A DNA stretch of 19,273 nucleotides from JBFHNV01 sp041593595 (lineage in GTDB: Bacteria; Pseudomonadota; Gammaproteobacteria; HK1), in assembly GCA_041593595.1 (NCBI GenBank), contig JBFHNV010000109.1:1-19273 (forward strand), in the 5' to 3' direction. Made by a program: the position numbers and the translations under genes. Each line of letters opens with the position of its first letter. Position 1 is the first letter of the stretch. The notes under the pieces were generated by a model. It was not told the DNA's origin, did not search any database, and was given only the letters and a program-made list of their open reading frames with translations. Below are positions 7,795 through 17,254 of this stretch, one piece after another.

Positions 7795-9699
7795 GTGGCA
7801 CTAGGCGCAACCATCAAGGACGCGGCGCGGGAGAGCCAGCTCTTCCGCGGGCGCGCGCTGGTCGCCGCGGTGGGCATCGGCCTGATGAGCGCCATGCTGC
7901 TGCTGCGACTGGTCCAGCTCCAGGTCCTCGAGTATCAGCACTTCGCCACCCAATCCGAGGACAACCGGGTCAAGGTGATTCCGGTGCCGCCGACCCGGGG
8001 GCTCATCTTCGACCGCAACGGGGTGGTGCTCGCCGAGAATGTCGCCACGTTCACCCTCGAGCTGGTGCCCGAGGCGGTGGACGACCTGGAGGCGACGCTC
8101 GAGGCGCTCGACGAGATCGTCGAGATCACCGACGCGGACCGCCATCGATTCGAGCGCCTGCTGGCTGGCAGCCGCCGCTTCGAGCGGGTGCCCGTGCGCC
8201 TGCGGCTCACGGAGGAGGAGGTGGCACGTTTCTCCGTGAACCGCCACCGCTTTCCCGGGGTGGACGTGGAGGCGCGCCTGAGCCGCTACTATCCGCTCGG
8301 TCCGCTCACCTCCCACGTGGTGGGCTACGTGGGCCGCATCAGTGAGCAGGATCTCAAACGCCTGGACGTGGCCGAGTATCGCGGCAGCACCCACGTGGGC
8401 AAGCGCGGCGTCGAGCAGTCCTACGAGTCGGCCTTGCACGGCAAGGTGGGCTACCAGCACGTCGAGATCAACGCCGCGGGGCGGGTGCTGCGGGTGCTGG
8501 AGCGGCGCGACCCGGTGCCCGGTGACAACCTCACCCTGCACCTGGACGTGGGACTGCAGCAGCAGGCCTCCGGCGCGCTGGGCGAGGAGAACGGCTCGGT
8601 GGTGGCCATCGACCCTCTCACCGGCGGCGTGCTGGCGCTGGTGAGCCAGCCCGGCTTCGACGCCAATCTGTTCGTGGACGGCATCGACTCGAAGAGCTAC
8701 AGCGCGCTGCTGCGATCGCCGGACCGTCCACTGTTCAACCGTGCGATCAACGGCCAGTACCCGCCGGGATCCACGGTGAAGCCCTTCTTCGCGCTGGCAG
8801 GCCTCGAGCTCGGACTCGAGAAGTCGCAGCAGAAGGTTTGGTGCCCCGGCTGGTTCCGGTTGCCGGGCAAGGAGCACCGCTACCGGGACTGGAAGAAGGG
8901 GGGGCACGGCCACATGGGTCTGGCAGATGCCATCGTCCAGTCTTGCGACGTGTACTTCTACGAGCTGGCGCTGGACATGGGTATCGACCGGATGCATGCG
9001 TTCATGCGGCGTTTCGGCTTCGGCGAGCGGACCGGAATCGATCTCGTGGGCGAGAGCAGCGGGCTCAATCCGTCGCGGGAGTGGAAACGCGGCGCACGCA
9101 GCCAGCCCTGGTACCCGGGCGAGACGTTGATCACGGGCATCGGCCAGGGTTTCACGCTGACCACGCCGCTGCAGCTCGCCCACGCTACCGCGACGCTGGC
9201 GATGCGCGGACTCAAGCTCAGCCCGCGGGTGGTGATGAACCGGGAGCGCCGGGCGGCGGACGGCGCGCCGGCACCCGAGCCGCCCGCGGACCACGTGGCG
9301 CCGCGCAACCTCGCCAACTGGCAGAGCGTGGTGGACGCCATGGAGGCGGTGGTGCACGGGCCGAGGGGTACCGCGCGGCGCATCTCCGACGGTGCGAGCT
9401 ACCGCATCGCCGGCAAGACGGGGACCGCGCAGGTGTACTCGGTGGGGCAGGAGGAGAAGTACGACGAGGAGACCATCGACAAGAAGCTGCGCGATCACGG
9501 ACTGTTCGTCGCCTTCGCGCCGGTTGAGCGCCCGCGCATCGCGGTGGCAGTGGTGGTGGAGAACGGCGGCAGCGGCAGCCGCGCCGCGGCACCGCTCGCG
9601 CGGGTAGTCATGGACGAGTTCATGCAGGGCGAAGCGGAGCCCGGCAGGCGCGAGCGCATGCTCATGACCGCGGTGCCCCGCGCCGCGGCGGTACCGTGA
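7795..9699 (+). CDS. mrdA: Penicillin-binding protein 2 (elongasome transpeptidase)
   Basis: PBP2 is the class B transpeptidase that cross-links peptidoglycan made by RodA during rod elongation. The protein has 634 residues (E. coli 633). It has a short cytoplasmic tail, a membrane anchor (~20-42), the dimerisation/pedestal domain with PTRGLIFDRNG (66-76) and RYYPLGPLTSHVVGYVGRI, and the transpeptidase domain. Active-site motifs are all intact: STVK with Ser326 in YPPGSTVKPF, SCD at 383-385, and KTG at 541-543. The strongly conserved YRDWKKGGHGHM block (363-374) is also present. The GTG start has no clear ribosome site but gives the expected N-terminus (DAARESQLFRGRALVA, like E. coli). rodA overlaps its end by 4 bp. 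Confidence 0.98.
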   Translation: MALGATIKDAARESQLFRGRALVAAVGIGLMSAMLLLRLVQLQVLEYQHFATQSEDNRVKVIPVPPTRGLIFDRNGVVLAENVATFTLELVPEAVDDLEATLEALDEIVEITDADRHRFERLLAGSRRFERVPVRLRLTEEEVARFSVNRHRFPGVDVEARLSRYYPLGPLTSHVVGYVGRISEQDLKRLDVAEYRGSTHVGKRGVEQSYESALHGKVGYQHVEINAAGRVLRVLERRDPVPGDNLTLHLDVGLQQQASGALGEENGSVVAIDPLTGGVLALVSQPGFDANLFVDGIDSKSYSALLRSPDRPLFNRAINGQYPPGSTVKPFFALAGLELGLEKSQQKVWCPGWFRLPGKEHRYRDWKKGGHGHMGLADAIVQSCDVYFYELALDMGIDRMHAFMRRFGFGERTGIDLVGESSGLNPSREWKRGARSQPWYPGETLITGIGQGFTLTTPLQLAHATATLAMRGLKLSPRVVMNRERRAADGAPAPEPPADHVAPRNLANWQSVVDAMEAVVHGPRGTARRISDGASYRIAGKTGTAQVYSVGQEEKYDEETIDKKLRDHGLFVAFAPVERPRIAVAVVVENGGSGSRAAAPLARVVMDEFMQGEAEPGRRERMLMTAVPRAAAVP

Positions 9700-10799
9700 A
9701 GGCCATGCAGGAGCCGCGCACGCTGTCGCAGCGCTTGCACCTGGACCTGCCGCTGCTGTTCGGTCTGCTGCTGCTGTGCGGGGTCGGCCTGGTCGTGATC
9801 TACAGTGCCGGCGGCGAGAGCAGCGAGCTGCTCGCGCGCCAGGGCGTGCGCATGCTCATCGCCTTCGGCGTCATGTTCGTGCTGGCGCAGGTGGCGCCCT
9901 CGCACCTCGTCTACTGGACGCCGTGGCTGTACGTGCTGGGTGTCGCGCTGCTGGTGTCGGTGCTGCTGGTGGGCGACACCGCCCAGGGCGCGCAGCGCTG
10001 GCTGCGGCTCGGACCGGTGAAGTTCCAGCCCTCGGAGCTGGCCAAGCTGTGCGTGCCGATGATGATTGCGTACTTCCTCGCCGATCGATCGCTGCCGCCG
10101 CGCTTCGGCCGCATACTGGGCGGGCTGGTGATGGTAGCCCTGCCGGTGCTGCTGATCGCGCGGCAGCCGGACCTCGGCACCTCCCTGCTCATCGCCGCCT
10201 CCGGGCTGTTCGTGCTGTTCCTCGCGGGCATCGGCTGGCGGCTGATCGCGGCCGCGGGCGTGGTGTGTGCCGCATGCCTGCCGGCGCTGTGGTACGTGAT
10301 GCACGATTACCAGCGCCGGCGGGTGCTGACCTTCCTCGACCCGGAGCAGGACCCGCTGGGCGCGGGCTACCACATCATCCAGTCCAAGATCGCCATCGGA
10401 TCGGGCGGGGTCTACGGCAAGGGCTGGCTGAACGGCACCCAGTCGCAGCTCGAGTTCATCCCCGAGCGGTCCACGGACTTCGTGTTCGCCGTGTTCAGCG
10501 AGGAGTTCGGTCTGCTGGGCGTGGCCACACTGCTCGCCATCTACCTGTTCATCGTGCTGCGCGGGCTGTACATCGCGATCAACGCCCAGGACCCTTACGG
10601 CCGGCTGGTGGGCGGCAGCCTGGTGCTCACCTTCTTCGTATACGTGTTCGTGAACATCGGCATGGTGAGCGGGTTGCTGCCCGTGGTGGGCGTGCCGCTG
10701 CCACTGGTGAGCTACGGCGGAACGTCCATCGTCACCATCATGGCGGGCTTCGGGCTGCTCATGTCCATCCACACCCACCGCCGGCTGCTGTCGGACTGA
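9696..10799 (+). CDS. rodA: Peptidoglycan glycosyltransferase RodA (SEDS family)
   Basis: RodA polymerises lipid II into glycan strands as the partner of PBP2. The protein has 367 residues (E. coli 370) with about ten membrane segments. Conserved SEDS features are GAQRWLRLGPVKFQPSELAK (98-117), RQPDLGTSLL (156-165), and the essential aspartate Asp261 in PERSTDFVFAVFSEE. The loop GSGGVYGKGWLNGTQSQL and the C-terminal GLLPVVGVPLPLVSYGGTS are typical of RodA rather than FtsW by overall similarity and by its pairing with PBP2. The GTG start overlaps the mrdA stop (GTGA); ATG at 9705, three codons later, is an alternative. mltB follows after 51 bp if its later start is used. Confidence 0.98.
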   Translation: MKAMQEPRTLSQRLHLDLPLLFGLLLLCGVGLVVIYSAGGESSELLARQGVRMLIAFGVMFVLAQVAPSHLVYWTPWLYVLGVALLVSVLLVGDTAQGAQRWLRLGPVKFQPSELAKLCVPMMIAYFLADRSLPPRFGRILGGLVMVALPVLLIARQPDLGTSLLIAASGLFVLFLAGIGWRLIAAAGVVCAACLPALWYVMHDYQRRRVLTFLDPEQDPLGAGYHIIQSKIAIGSGGVYGKGWLNGTQSQLEFIPERSTDFVFAVFSEEFGLLGVATLLAIYLFIVLRGLYIAINAQDPYGRLVGGSLVLTFFVYVFVNIGMVSGLLPVVGVPLPLVSYGGTSIVTIMAGFGLLMSIHTHRRLLSD

Positions 10800-10850
10800 C
10801 GGCCCGTGCACGCATCACCAGGCCTGACGCAACGAGAGGAGATCGCCCAG

Positions 10851-11873
10851 GTGCCCACCTCCGGGACCGCCGCGTACCGTCGCGGCACTCGCGCAGCGCT
10901 TGCCGCCTTGCTGTGCATGGCGTTTGCCGCAGATGCCGCTACGGGAAGCGCGCTGGATCCGGCCACTGAGATCGCCCCCTTCGCCCGGGAGGTGGCCGAG
11001 CGACACGGGCTGGACGCGGCCCGCGTGGCGGCGATCCTGGGCGGCGCCCGGGTCCTCGGCAACGTGCTCGAGGCCATCCAGCGCCCGGCCGAGAGCAAGC
11101 CCTGGCGCGACTACCGGCCCATCTTCGTCACCGAGACCCGGATCGCTCGCGGCGTCGAGTTCTGGCGCGAGCACGCGGATATCCTGTCCGTGGCCAGCGA
11201 GCGATTCGGCGTGCCTGAGGGGATCATCGTCGCCATCATCGGCGTGGAGACGTTCTACGGGAGCCGCGCGGGCAACATCCGCGTGCTCGACGCGCTTGCC
11301 ACGCTGGGGTTCCGCTACCCGCGCCGGTCCGACTTCTTCCGTCGCGAGCTGGCGAGCTTCCTCGTGCTGGGTGAGCGCGAGGGCCTGGACGTGAGCGCGG
11401 TGGCGGGCTCCTACGCGGGTGCGATGGGCATCCCGCAGTTCATCCCGTCGAGCTACCTCGAGTACGCGGTGGACTTCGACGGCGACGGGCAGCGCGATCT
11501 CATGGGCAGCGTCGCGGACGCCATCGGCAGCGTCGGCGCCTACCTCGCACGCCACGGCTGGCAGCGCGGTGGACCCATCGCGGTGCCGGCGCGGGTGAAT
11601 GCGGATGCACGCGAGGCCATCGTGGCCCGGGGCATCAAGCCGCACAGCGCGCTGGACGAGCTGGAGCGCCGCGGGGTGACGCCGGCCGAGCCCCTGCCTG
11701 CCGGCGGCGAGGCGGCGCTCATCGAGCTGGACGGCGACGCAGGGACGGAGCACTGGCTCGGATTCACCAACTTCTACGTGGTCACGCGCTACAACCACTC
11801 GTCCCTCTATGCCATGGCGGTTCACCAGCTCGCGCAGGCCATCGCGGCGCGGCGCGCCGCAGCGGGCGGATGA
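10851..11873 (+). CDS. mltB: Lytic murein transglycosylase B (Slt35/MltB family)
   Basis: MltB-type enzymes cleave the MurNAc-GlcNAc bond to leave 1,6-anhydroMurNAc ends in the periplasm. I choose GTG at 10851 over the farther GTG at 10806, because GAGAGGAG (10834-10841) lies nine bases before it and the N-terminus becomes a normal signal peptide (basic stretch, then ALAALLCMAFAADA). This gives 340 residues. The catalytic glutamate is Glu133 in IIGVETFYGS; other family blocks are TLGFRYPRRSDFFRREL, SYAGAMGIPQFIPSSY and the calcium-loop-like DFDGDGQRDL. The cysteine in the signal peptide is preceded by leucine, so there is no good lipobox and signal peptidase I cleavage after AADA is more likely than the lipoprotein form of E. 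coli. rlpA overlaps the stop by 4 bp. Confidence 0.95.
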   Translation: MPTSGTAAYRRGTRAALAALLCMAFAADAATGSALDPATEIAPFAREVAERHGLDAARVAAILGGARVLGNVLEAIQRPAESKPWRDYRPIFVTETRIARGVEFWREHADILSVASERFGVPEGIIVAIIGVETFYGSRAGNIRVLDALATLGFRYPRRSDFFRRELASFLVLGEREGLDVSAVAGSYAGAMGIPQFIPSSYLEYAVDFDGDGQRDLMGSVADAIGSVGAYLARHGWQRGGPIAVPARVNADAREAIVARGIKPHSALDELERRGVTPAEPLPAGGEAALIELDGDAGTEHWLGFTNFYVVTRYNHSSLYAMAVHQLAQAIAARRAAAGG

Positions 11874-12730
11874 CGGGCCCGGTCGCGCGACGCGGCATCC
11901 GTCTTGCGGCGGCCTGCCTGCTCACGGCGCTCGTGGCCGCCTGCGGCGGCGGGCCGGGCTTTCGCGGCGACGGCCCGCCGGCGGACGGCGCAGCGCCGCC
12001 GCTCCCCCCCGATCCTCTTCCGCGGGCGGAGCCGCGCAGCCGTTACGGCAACCCGTCCTCCTACGTGGTGTTCGGCCGGCGTTACCAGGTCATGGCGGAC
12101 AGCGCCGGCTACGTGGAGCGGGGCATCGCGTCCTGGTACGGGCAGAAGTTCCACGGCCGGCGCACGTCGAGCGGCGAGCCCTACGACATGCATCGGATGA
12201 CGGCGGCCCACCGGTCGCTACCGCTGCCCACGTACGTCGAGGTGACGAACCTGGAGAACGGGCGGCGAGCCGTGGTGCGGGTCAACGATCGCGGGCCGTT
12301 CCACGACAACCGCATCATCGATCTGTCCTTCGCCGCCGCGCGCAGACTGAACATCGTCGGCCGGGGGACGGGGCTCGTCGAGGTTCGCGCCCTGGTACCC
12401 GGAGGCATGCCCCGGTTCGTCCCGCCGGCGGCGGCGGCGCAGCCGGTGGCGGCGCTTCGCTCCGCCGAGCCGCCCGCCGCGGTGCCGGCACGGGCGCCGC
12501 GCCTGTACCTGCAGGCCGGCGCCTTCAGCGATCGGTCGAACGCCACGCGCCTGCGCGCCCGGCTGGCGTCGCTGGCGAGCGTGACCGTGACGGTGGAAGA
12601 GTCGGTGTCGGGCGGGCAGCGCATGCACCGGGTGCGTCTCGGGCCCCTGACGGGCGTGGACGAGGCAGACCGGCTCACCGCCGATATCGTCGCGGCGGGC
12701 ATGGACCTGCCCCGGATCGTCATCGAGTAG
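11870..12730 (+). CDS. rlpA: RlpA, septal/denuded-glycan lytic transglycosylase lipoprotein with SPOR domain
   Basis: RlpA in Pseudomonas cleaves glycan strands stripped of stem peptides. The protein has 286 residues. The signal peptide ends in lipobox VAAC (Cys25), followed by a Gly/Pro-rich linker. The double-psi beta-barrel domain runs from about 79 to 175 (GIASWYGQKFHGRRTSSGE, VRVNDRGPF, IIDLSFAAA). Glu103, His114 and Asp140 are spaced exactly as the catalytically important Glu, His and Asp of P. aeruginosa RlpA (+11 and +26), so it is probably active. An Ala/Pro linker (184-210) leads to a C-terminal SPOR domain (211-286, starting RLYLQAGAFSDR), which binds denuded glycans and directs septal localisation. 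The ATG overlaps the mltB stop (ATGA). Confidence 0.96.
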   Translation: MTGPVARRGIRLAAACLLTALVAACGGGPGFRGDGPPADGAAPPLPPDPLPRAEPRSRYGNPSSYVVFGRRYQVMADSAGYVERGIASWYGQKFHGRRTSSGEPYDMHRMTAAHRSLPLPTYVEVTNLENGRRAVVRVNDRGPFHDNRIIDLSFAAARRLNIVGRGTGLVEVRALVPGGMPRFVPPAAAAQPVAALRSAEPPAAVPARAPRLYLQAGAFSDRSNATRLRARLASLASVTVTVEESVSGGQRMHRVRLGPLTGVDEADRLTADIVAAGMDLPRIVIE

Positions 12731-12774
12731 GCACCCTTCGCCACGGTTCGTCCGGAAACGTGCAGGTGTCGGTG

Positions 12775-12780
12775 TAGAAT
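12775..12780 (+). promoter_or_regulatory. Possible -10 element upstream of dacA
   Basis: TAGAAT lies in the 108-bp gap between rlpA and dacA, the largest break in the mreB-nagZ series. It is one mismatch from the sigma-70 -10 consensus and would give a leader of about 52 nt. The -35 region (near CCGGAA at 17-bp spacing) is poor and no terminator follows rlpA, so dacA may also be read from upstream. Confidence 0.35.
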
Positions 12781-12838
12781 TCCGCCCGGTCCGTGCGCGG
12801 CCAGCCCGTGTCCGGATCCGGTGCGAAGTAGGAACGTC

Positions 12839-14008
12839 ATGCGAGTATCCGGGGATCGTGACAGCGCAGCAGCGGCGCCGCGGCGTGCGCTCGCCGCATT
12901 GCTGCTGCTGGCCACGTGGCTTCCGGCGGCGGTGGCGGCGCCCGTGCCGGCCCCGCCGGAGCTCGGCGCCGTGTCGTGGATCATCCAGGACCACCACAGC
13001 GGACAGGTGATCGCCGAGCACGACGCGGATCGACGCGTGGAGCCCGCGAGCCTCACCAAGATGCTGACCGTGTACGTGGTGTTCGCGGAGATGCGCGCCG
13101 GCAAGATTGCCATGGACGATCAGGTCCTGGTCAGCGCAAAGGCCTGGAAGATGCCCGGCTCGCGCATGTTCATCGAGGTGGACACCCGCGTCTCCGTGGA
13201 GGACCTCGTCAAGGGTGTCATCATCCAGAGCGGCAACGACGCGAGCGTGGCGCTGGCCGAGCATGTGGCAGGCGACGAGTCCGCCTTCGGCGATCTCATG
13301 AACCAGTACGCGGCGCGCATCGGGCTGACCGCCAGCCACTTCACCAACGCGTCCGGACTGCCGGACCCCGAGCACTACACCACCGCGAGGGACATGGCGC
13401 GCCTCGCGAGCGCGCTCATCCGGGACTTCCCGGAGCACTACTCGATCCACGCGGACAAGGAGTTCGTCTACAACGGCATCTCGCAGCCCAACCGCAACTC
13501 GCTGCTGTGGCAGGACGAGAGCGTCGACGGGCTGAAGACCGGGTACACGGAGTCGGCGGGTTACTGCCTCGTGGCCTCTGCCGCGCAGGACGGCATGCGC
13601 CTGGTGTCCGTGATCATGGGCTCCGACAGCCCGCGCTCCAGGGCCCGGCAGAGTCGCGCGCTGCTCGCCTACGGCTTCCGCTTCTTCGAGACCCACCGGC
13701 TCTACGAGGCCGGCAAGCCGGTGCAGGACGTGCGCGTGTGGAAGGGCGCGCGCGAGACCGTGTCCCTGGGCCTCGCGCAGGATCTGTACGTGACCGTGCC
13801 GCGTGGCCAGTACCAGCGGCTGGACCCGAAGATGGTGGTGGACGCACGCCTGGAGGCGCCGCTGGTCGAGGGCGACGTGCGCGGGGATTTGAAGGTGCAG
13901 TTCGACGGTCAGCTGGTGGCCGAACGCCCGCTGGTGGTGCTGGAGACGGTGACCGAGGGCAACCTGTGGCAGCGCGCTTCCGACAGCGTGCGCCTGTGGT
14001 TCCAGTGA
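12839..14008 (+). CDS. dacA: D-alanyl-D-alanine carboxypeptidase (PBP5/6 family)
   Basis: This class C low-molecular-mass PBP removes the terminal D-Ala from pentapeptide stems in the periplasm. ATG at 12839 gives 389 residues and is preceded by TAGGAA (12829-12834); an in-frame GTG at 12821 lacks such a site. The signal peptide has a basic start, then LAALLLLATWLPAAVAA. Active-site motifs are Ser71-Leu-Thr-Lys74 in EPASLTKML, SGN at 131-133 and KTG at 233-235 (DGLKTGYTE). After the peptidase domain come a beta-rich C-terminal domain (~270-370) and a short amphipathic tail (LWQRASDSVRLWFQ) that would dock on the inner membrane as in PBP5. The dat gene starts 13 bp later. Confidence 0.97.
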   Translation: MRVSGDRDSAAAAPRRALAALLLLATWLPAAVAAPVPAPPELGAVSWIIQDHHSGQVIAEHDADRRVEPASLTKMLTVYVVFAEMRAGKIAMDDQVLVSAKAWKMPGSRMFIEVDTRVSVEDLVKGVIIQSGNDASVALAEHVAGDESAFGDLMNQYAARIGLTASHFTNASGLPDPEHYTTARDMARLASALIRDFPEHYSIHADKEFVYNGISQPNRNSLLWQDESVDGLKTGYTESAGYCLVASAAQDGMRLVSVIMGSDSPRSRARQSRALLAYGFRFFETHRLYEAGKPVQDVRVWKGARETVSLGLAQDLYVTVPRGQYQRLDPKMVVDARLEAPLVEGDVRGDLKVQFDGQLVAERPLVVLETVTEGNLWQRASDSVRLWFQ

Positions 14009-14021
14009 GAGGGCAGAACAG

Positions 14022-14861
14022 ATGAGCATCGCGTTCTTTGACGGTCGGTTCATGCCGCTGGACGAGGTGCGGGTGTCGCCCCTGGACCGCGGCTACCTGT
14101 TCGGCGATGGCGTCTACGAGGTCGTGCCGGTGTACGCGGGTCGCCCGTTCCGCATGGAGGAGCACCTGGACCGCCTGGATCGCAGCATGGACGCCATCGA
14201 GCTCGCGGCGCCATTCCCGCGCGAGCGCTGGCGCGAGCTCCTGGCCGAGCTCGTGAAGCGCAACGGCGGCGGCGAGCAGTCGATCTACTTCCAGGTCACC
14301 CGCGGCGTCGCGCCGCGCAGCCACGCGTTCCCCGTGGACGCCCCACCGGTGGTGTTCATGATGTCGCGCGCCGGCGGCGGCGGCACGCCGAAGCCGGCGG
14401 CGGCGATCACCCGCGAGGACAACCGCTGGGACCGCTGCGACATCAAGTCCATCGCCCTGCTGGCCAACTGCCTGCACAAGCAGGCGGCGGTGAAGGCGGG
14501 GGCCAGCGAGGCCATCCTGCTGCGCGGGGACGTGCTCACCGAGGGCTCGTCCAGCAACGTGTTCGTGGTCAAGGGCGGGCAGGTCTCCACGCCGCCGAAG
14601 AGCAGCCGGATCCTGGCCGGCATCACCCGCGCCGTGACGCTCGAGCTTATGGCACAGGCGGGCATTCCCGCGCGCGAGCGGCCGGTGAGTCGCGGCGAGC
14701 TGGCGGGCGCCGACGAGATCTGGATCACGAGCTCGACGCTGGAGATCTCGCCGGTGGTGACCCTGGACGGCGCCGCCGTCGGCGGCTGCGAGCCGGGTCC
14801 CGTATGGCGCACCGTGCACGAGCTGCTGCAGGGTCTGAAGCGCTCCCTGAAGGCCGCCTGA
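14022..14861 (+). CDS. dat: D-amino acid aminotransferase (class IV PLP enzyme)
   Basis: D-alanine aminotransferase interconverts D-amino acids and 2-oxo acids, typically D-Ala plus 2-oxoglutarate to pyruvate plus D-Glu, in the cytoplasm. The protein has 279 residues, normal for the fold. The PLP lysine is Lys142 in CDIKSIALLANCLHKQ. Tyr32 (GDGVYEV) and the R-x-H pair Arg99/His101 (TRGVAPRSHAFP) align with the Bacillus residues that trap the substrate carboxylate. These favour DAAT over BCAT or aminodeoxychorismate lyase. TEGSSSNVF and ILAGITR are the cofactor phosphate and C-terminal family signatures. The ATG has GAGAGGG eight bases upstream. Its place between dacA, which releases D-Ala, and lipB fits use of D-Ala; substrate preference is inferred. 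Confidence 0.9.
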   Translation: MSIAFFDGRFMPLDEVRVSPLDRGYLFGDGVYEVVPVYAGRPFRMEEHLDRLDRSMDAIELAAPFPRERWRELLAELVKRNGGGEQSIYFQVTRGVAPRSHAFPVDAPPVVFMMSRAGGGGTPKPAAAITREDNRWDRCDIKSIALLANCLHKQAAVKAGASEAILLRGDVLTEGSSSNVFVVKGGQVSTPPKSSRILAGITRAVTLELMAQAGIPARERPVSRGELAGADEIWITSSTLEISPVVTLDGAAVGGCEPGPVWRTVHELLQGLKRSLKAA

Positions 14862-14866
14862 CGGCG

Positions 14867-15528
14867 GTGGCGGCGGCGCCCGGAGTGCGGCTTCGCAGCC
14901 TCGGCACGTGCGACTACGAGCCGGTGCGCCGCCGGATGCGCGCCTTCACCGATGCCCGTAGCGCTCACACCCCCGACGAGTTCTGGCTGCTCGAGCATAC
15001 GCCGGTGTTCACCCTGGGCCAGGCGGGCCGACGGGAGCACTTGCTGGCACCCGGCGGGATCCCCGTGGTGGCGAGCGATCGCGGCGGCCAGGTGACCTAC
15101 CACGGGCCGGGTCAGGCGGTGGTGTACACGCTGGTGGATCTCAGGCGCCTGGGGCTCGGCGTGCGATCCATGGTGGAGCGCCTGGAATCGGCGGTCATCG
15201 ACCTGCTGGCGGAGCACCGGGTGTCCGGCGCGCGCCGGAACCGGGCCCCCGGCGTGTACGTGGGCGGTGCCAAGGTGGCGGCCCTGGGCCTGCGCGTTCG
15301 CAACGGCTGCACCTACCACGGCGTTGCGCTGAACGTGGATCTGGACCTGGAGCCGTTCTCCCGCATCAATCCCTGCGGCCATGCGGGGCTCGCGGTGACG
15401 CGGCTCGCGGATCTGGGCATTGCGCTGGACACGCGGGCCGCCGGGCGCAGCCTGGCCGCGCATCTGGCGGGGCGCCTGGGACTGGCGCCGGCGGAGCCGG
15501 TGCCGGCACGGGGCGAGGAGACGGCGCC

Positions 15529-15532
<4 letters not shown>
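14867..15532 (+). CDS. lipB: Octanoyl-[acyl carrier protein]:protein N-octanoyltransferase
   Basis: LipB moves octanoate from acyl carrier protein to the lipoyl domains of pyruvate and 2-oxoglutarate dehydrogenases and the glycine cleavage H protein; LipA then inserts sulfur. GTG at 14867, five bases after the dat stop, gives 221 residues; GTG at 14885 is also possible. A longer frame open from inside dat is not homologous. Catalytic Cys170 lies in SRINPCGHAG and Lys136 in YVGGAKVAALGLR. The substrate-site motif RGGQVTYHGPGQ (72-83) and HGVALNVDLDLEPF are intact. Neither ybeD nor lipA is adjacent, unlike the common dacA-ybeD-lipB-lipA order. Its stop overlaps the first permease gene by 4 bp. 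Confidence 0.96.
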
Positions 15533-16454
<922 letters not shown>

Positions 16455-16455
<1 letters not shown>

Positions 16456-17249
16456 TGCTGACCCGCGCCGCGGCGGTGCTGCTGGCCGTCTGGCTGCTGC
16501 TGGCCCTGGGTGCGCCGCTGCTCGGCCTGGAACCGCACCGGGTGAGCCTGCCGCACATGCTGGCCGGGCCCGCTCTGGACGCGCCGCTGGGCTACGACGA
16601 GCTGGGCCGGCCGCTGCTGGACCGGCTGGTGTCCGGCGCCCGCACGTCGCTGCTGGTGGCGGTGTCGGTGGTGGGGCTGTCGCTGGTCATCGGCACCGCC
16701 ATCGGCACCACCAGCGCCTGGCTGGGGGGGCCGGTGGACCACCTGGTGGTACGGGTGGTGGACGTGTTCCTGGCCTTCCCGGGAATCCTGCTGGCCATCG
16801 CCCTGGCGGGCATCCTGGGGCCCGGCATCGACAACGTGGTGCTGGCCCTGACCACGGTGGGCTGGGTCGGCTTCGCGCGCCTGGCACGGGCGCAGACCCT
16901 GTCGCTGAAGCACCGGGAGCACGTGCTGGCGGCCGTGGCGCTCGGGGCACGGGCGCCGCGGATCCTGGTGCACCACGTGCTGCCACTGATCGCCGCGCCG
17001 CTCATCGTGGAGGCCACCTTCGGCGTGGCGGCGGTGATCATCGGCGAGGCGGGGCTGTCCTTCCTGGGCCTGGGGGTGCAGCCGCCGGCAGCCTCCTGGG
17101 GCAGCATCATCCAGGAGGGCACCCGCTACATGCTGGTGGCGCCGCATCTGGTGGTGGTGCCCGCGGTGGCGCTGAGCCTGGTGGTGCTCGCGGTGAACCT
17201 GCTGGGCGACCGGCTGCGCGACCGCCTGGACGTGCGGGCGCGGGATTGA
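16455..17249 (+). CDS. ABC transporter permease, DppC/OppC type
   Basis: This is the partner channel half to the preceding DppB-type protein. ATG at 16455 shares one base with the upstream stop (TGATG), with GGAG at 16446-16449 before it; GTG at 16452 is an alternative. The protein has 264 residues, shorter than the usual ~280-300 because the N-terminal cytoplasmic segment is reduced to a few residues. The family landmarks are LGYDELGRPLLDRLVSGARTSL (45-66), an EAA loop (~155-177, AAVALGARAPRILVHHVLP) and EAGLSFLGLGVQPPAASWG (198-216). The longer open frame that begins upstream at 15420 runs out of frame through lipB and the DppB gene and is not real protein. nagZ begins a few bases after the stop. 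Confidence 0.9.
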
Positions 17250-17254
17250 GTGCC

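Noticed and set aside
7801..9498. 565-codon open frame on the minus strand opposite mrdA
   Set aside because: It is a GC-rich shadow frame of PBP2; the His/Arg/Ala-rich, low-complexity translation has no recognisable domain.
10806..10850. Earlier GTG start for mltB
   Set aside because: It puts 15 non-family residues before the signal peptide, whereas GTG 10851 has a good ribosome site.
12004..12010. C7 tract in the rlpA linker (also G7 runs in mrdA near 8898 and in the DppC gene near 16724) as phase-variation sites
   Set aside because: Tracts of seven are expected from Pro/Gly codons at this GC content; the frames are intact and the mrdA run encodes a conserved motif.
12218..14053. 611-codon minus-strand frame opposite rlpA and dacA
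   Set aside because: It crosses two unrelated, certain genes and has shadow-type composition, with no ribosome site or family motifs.
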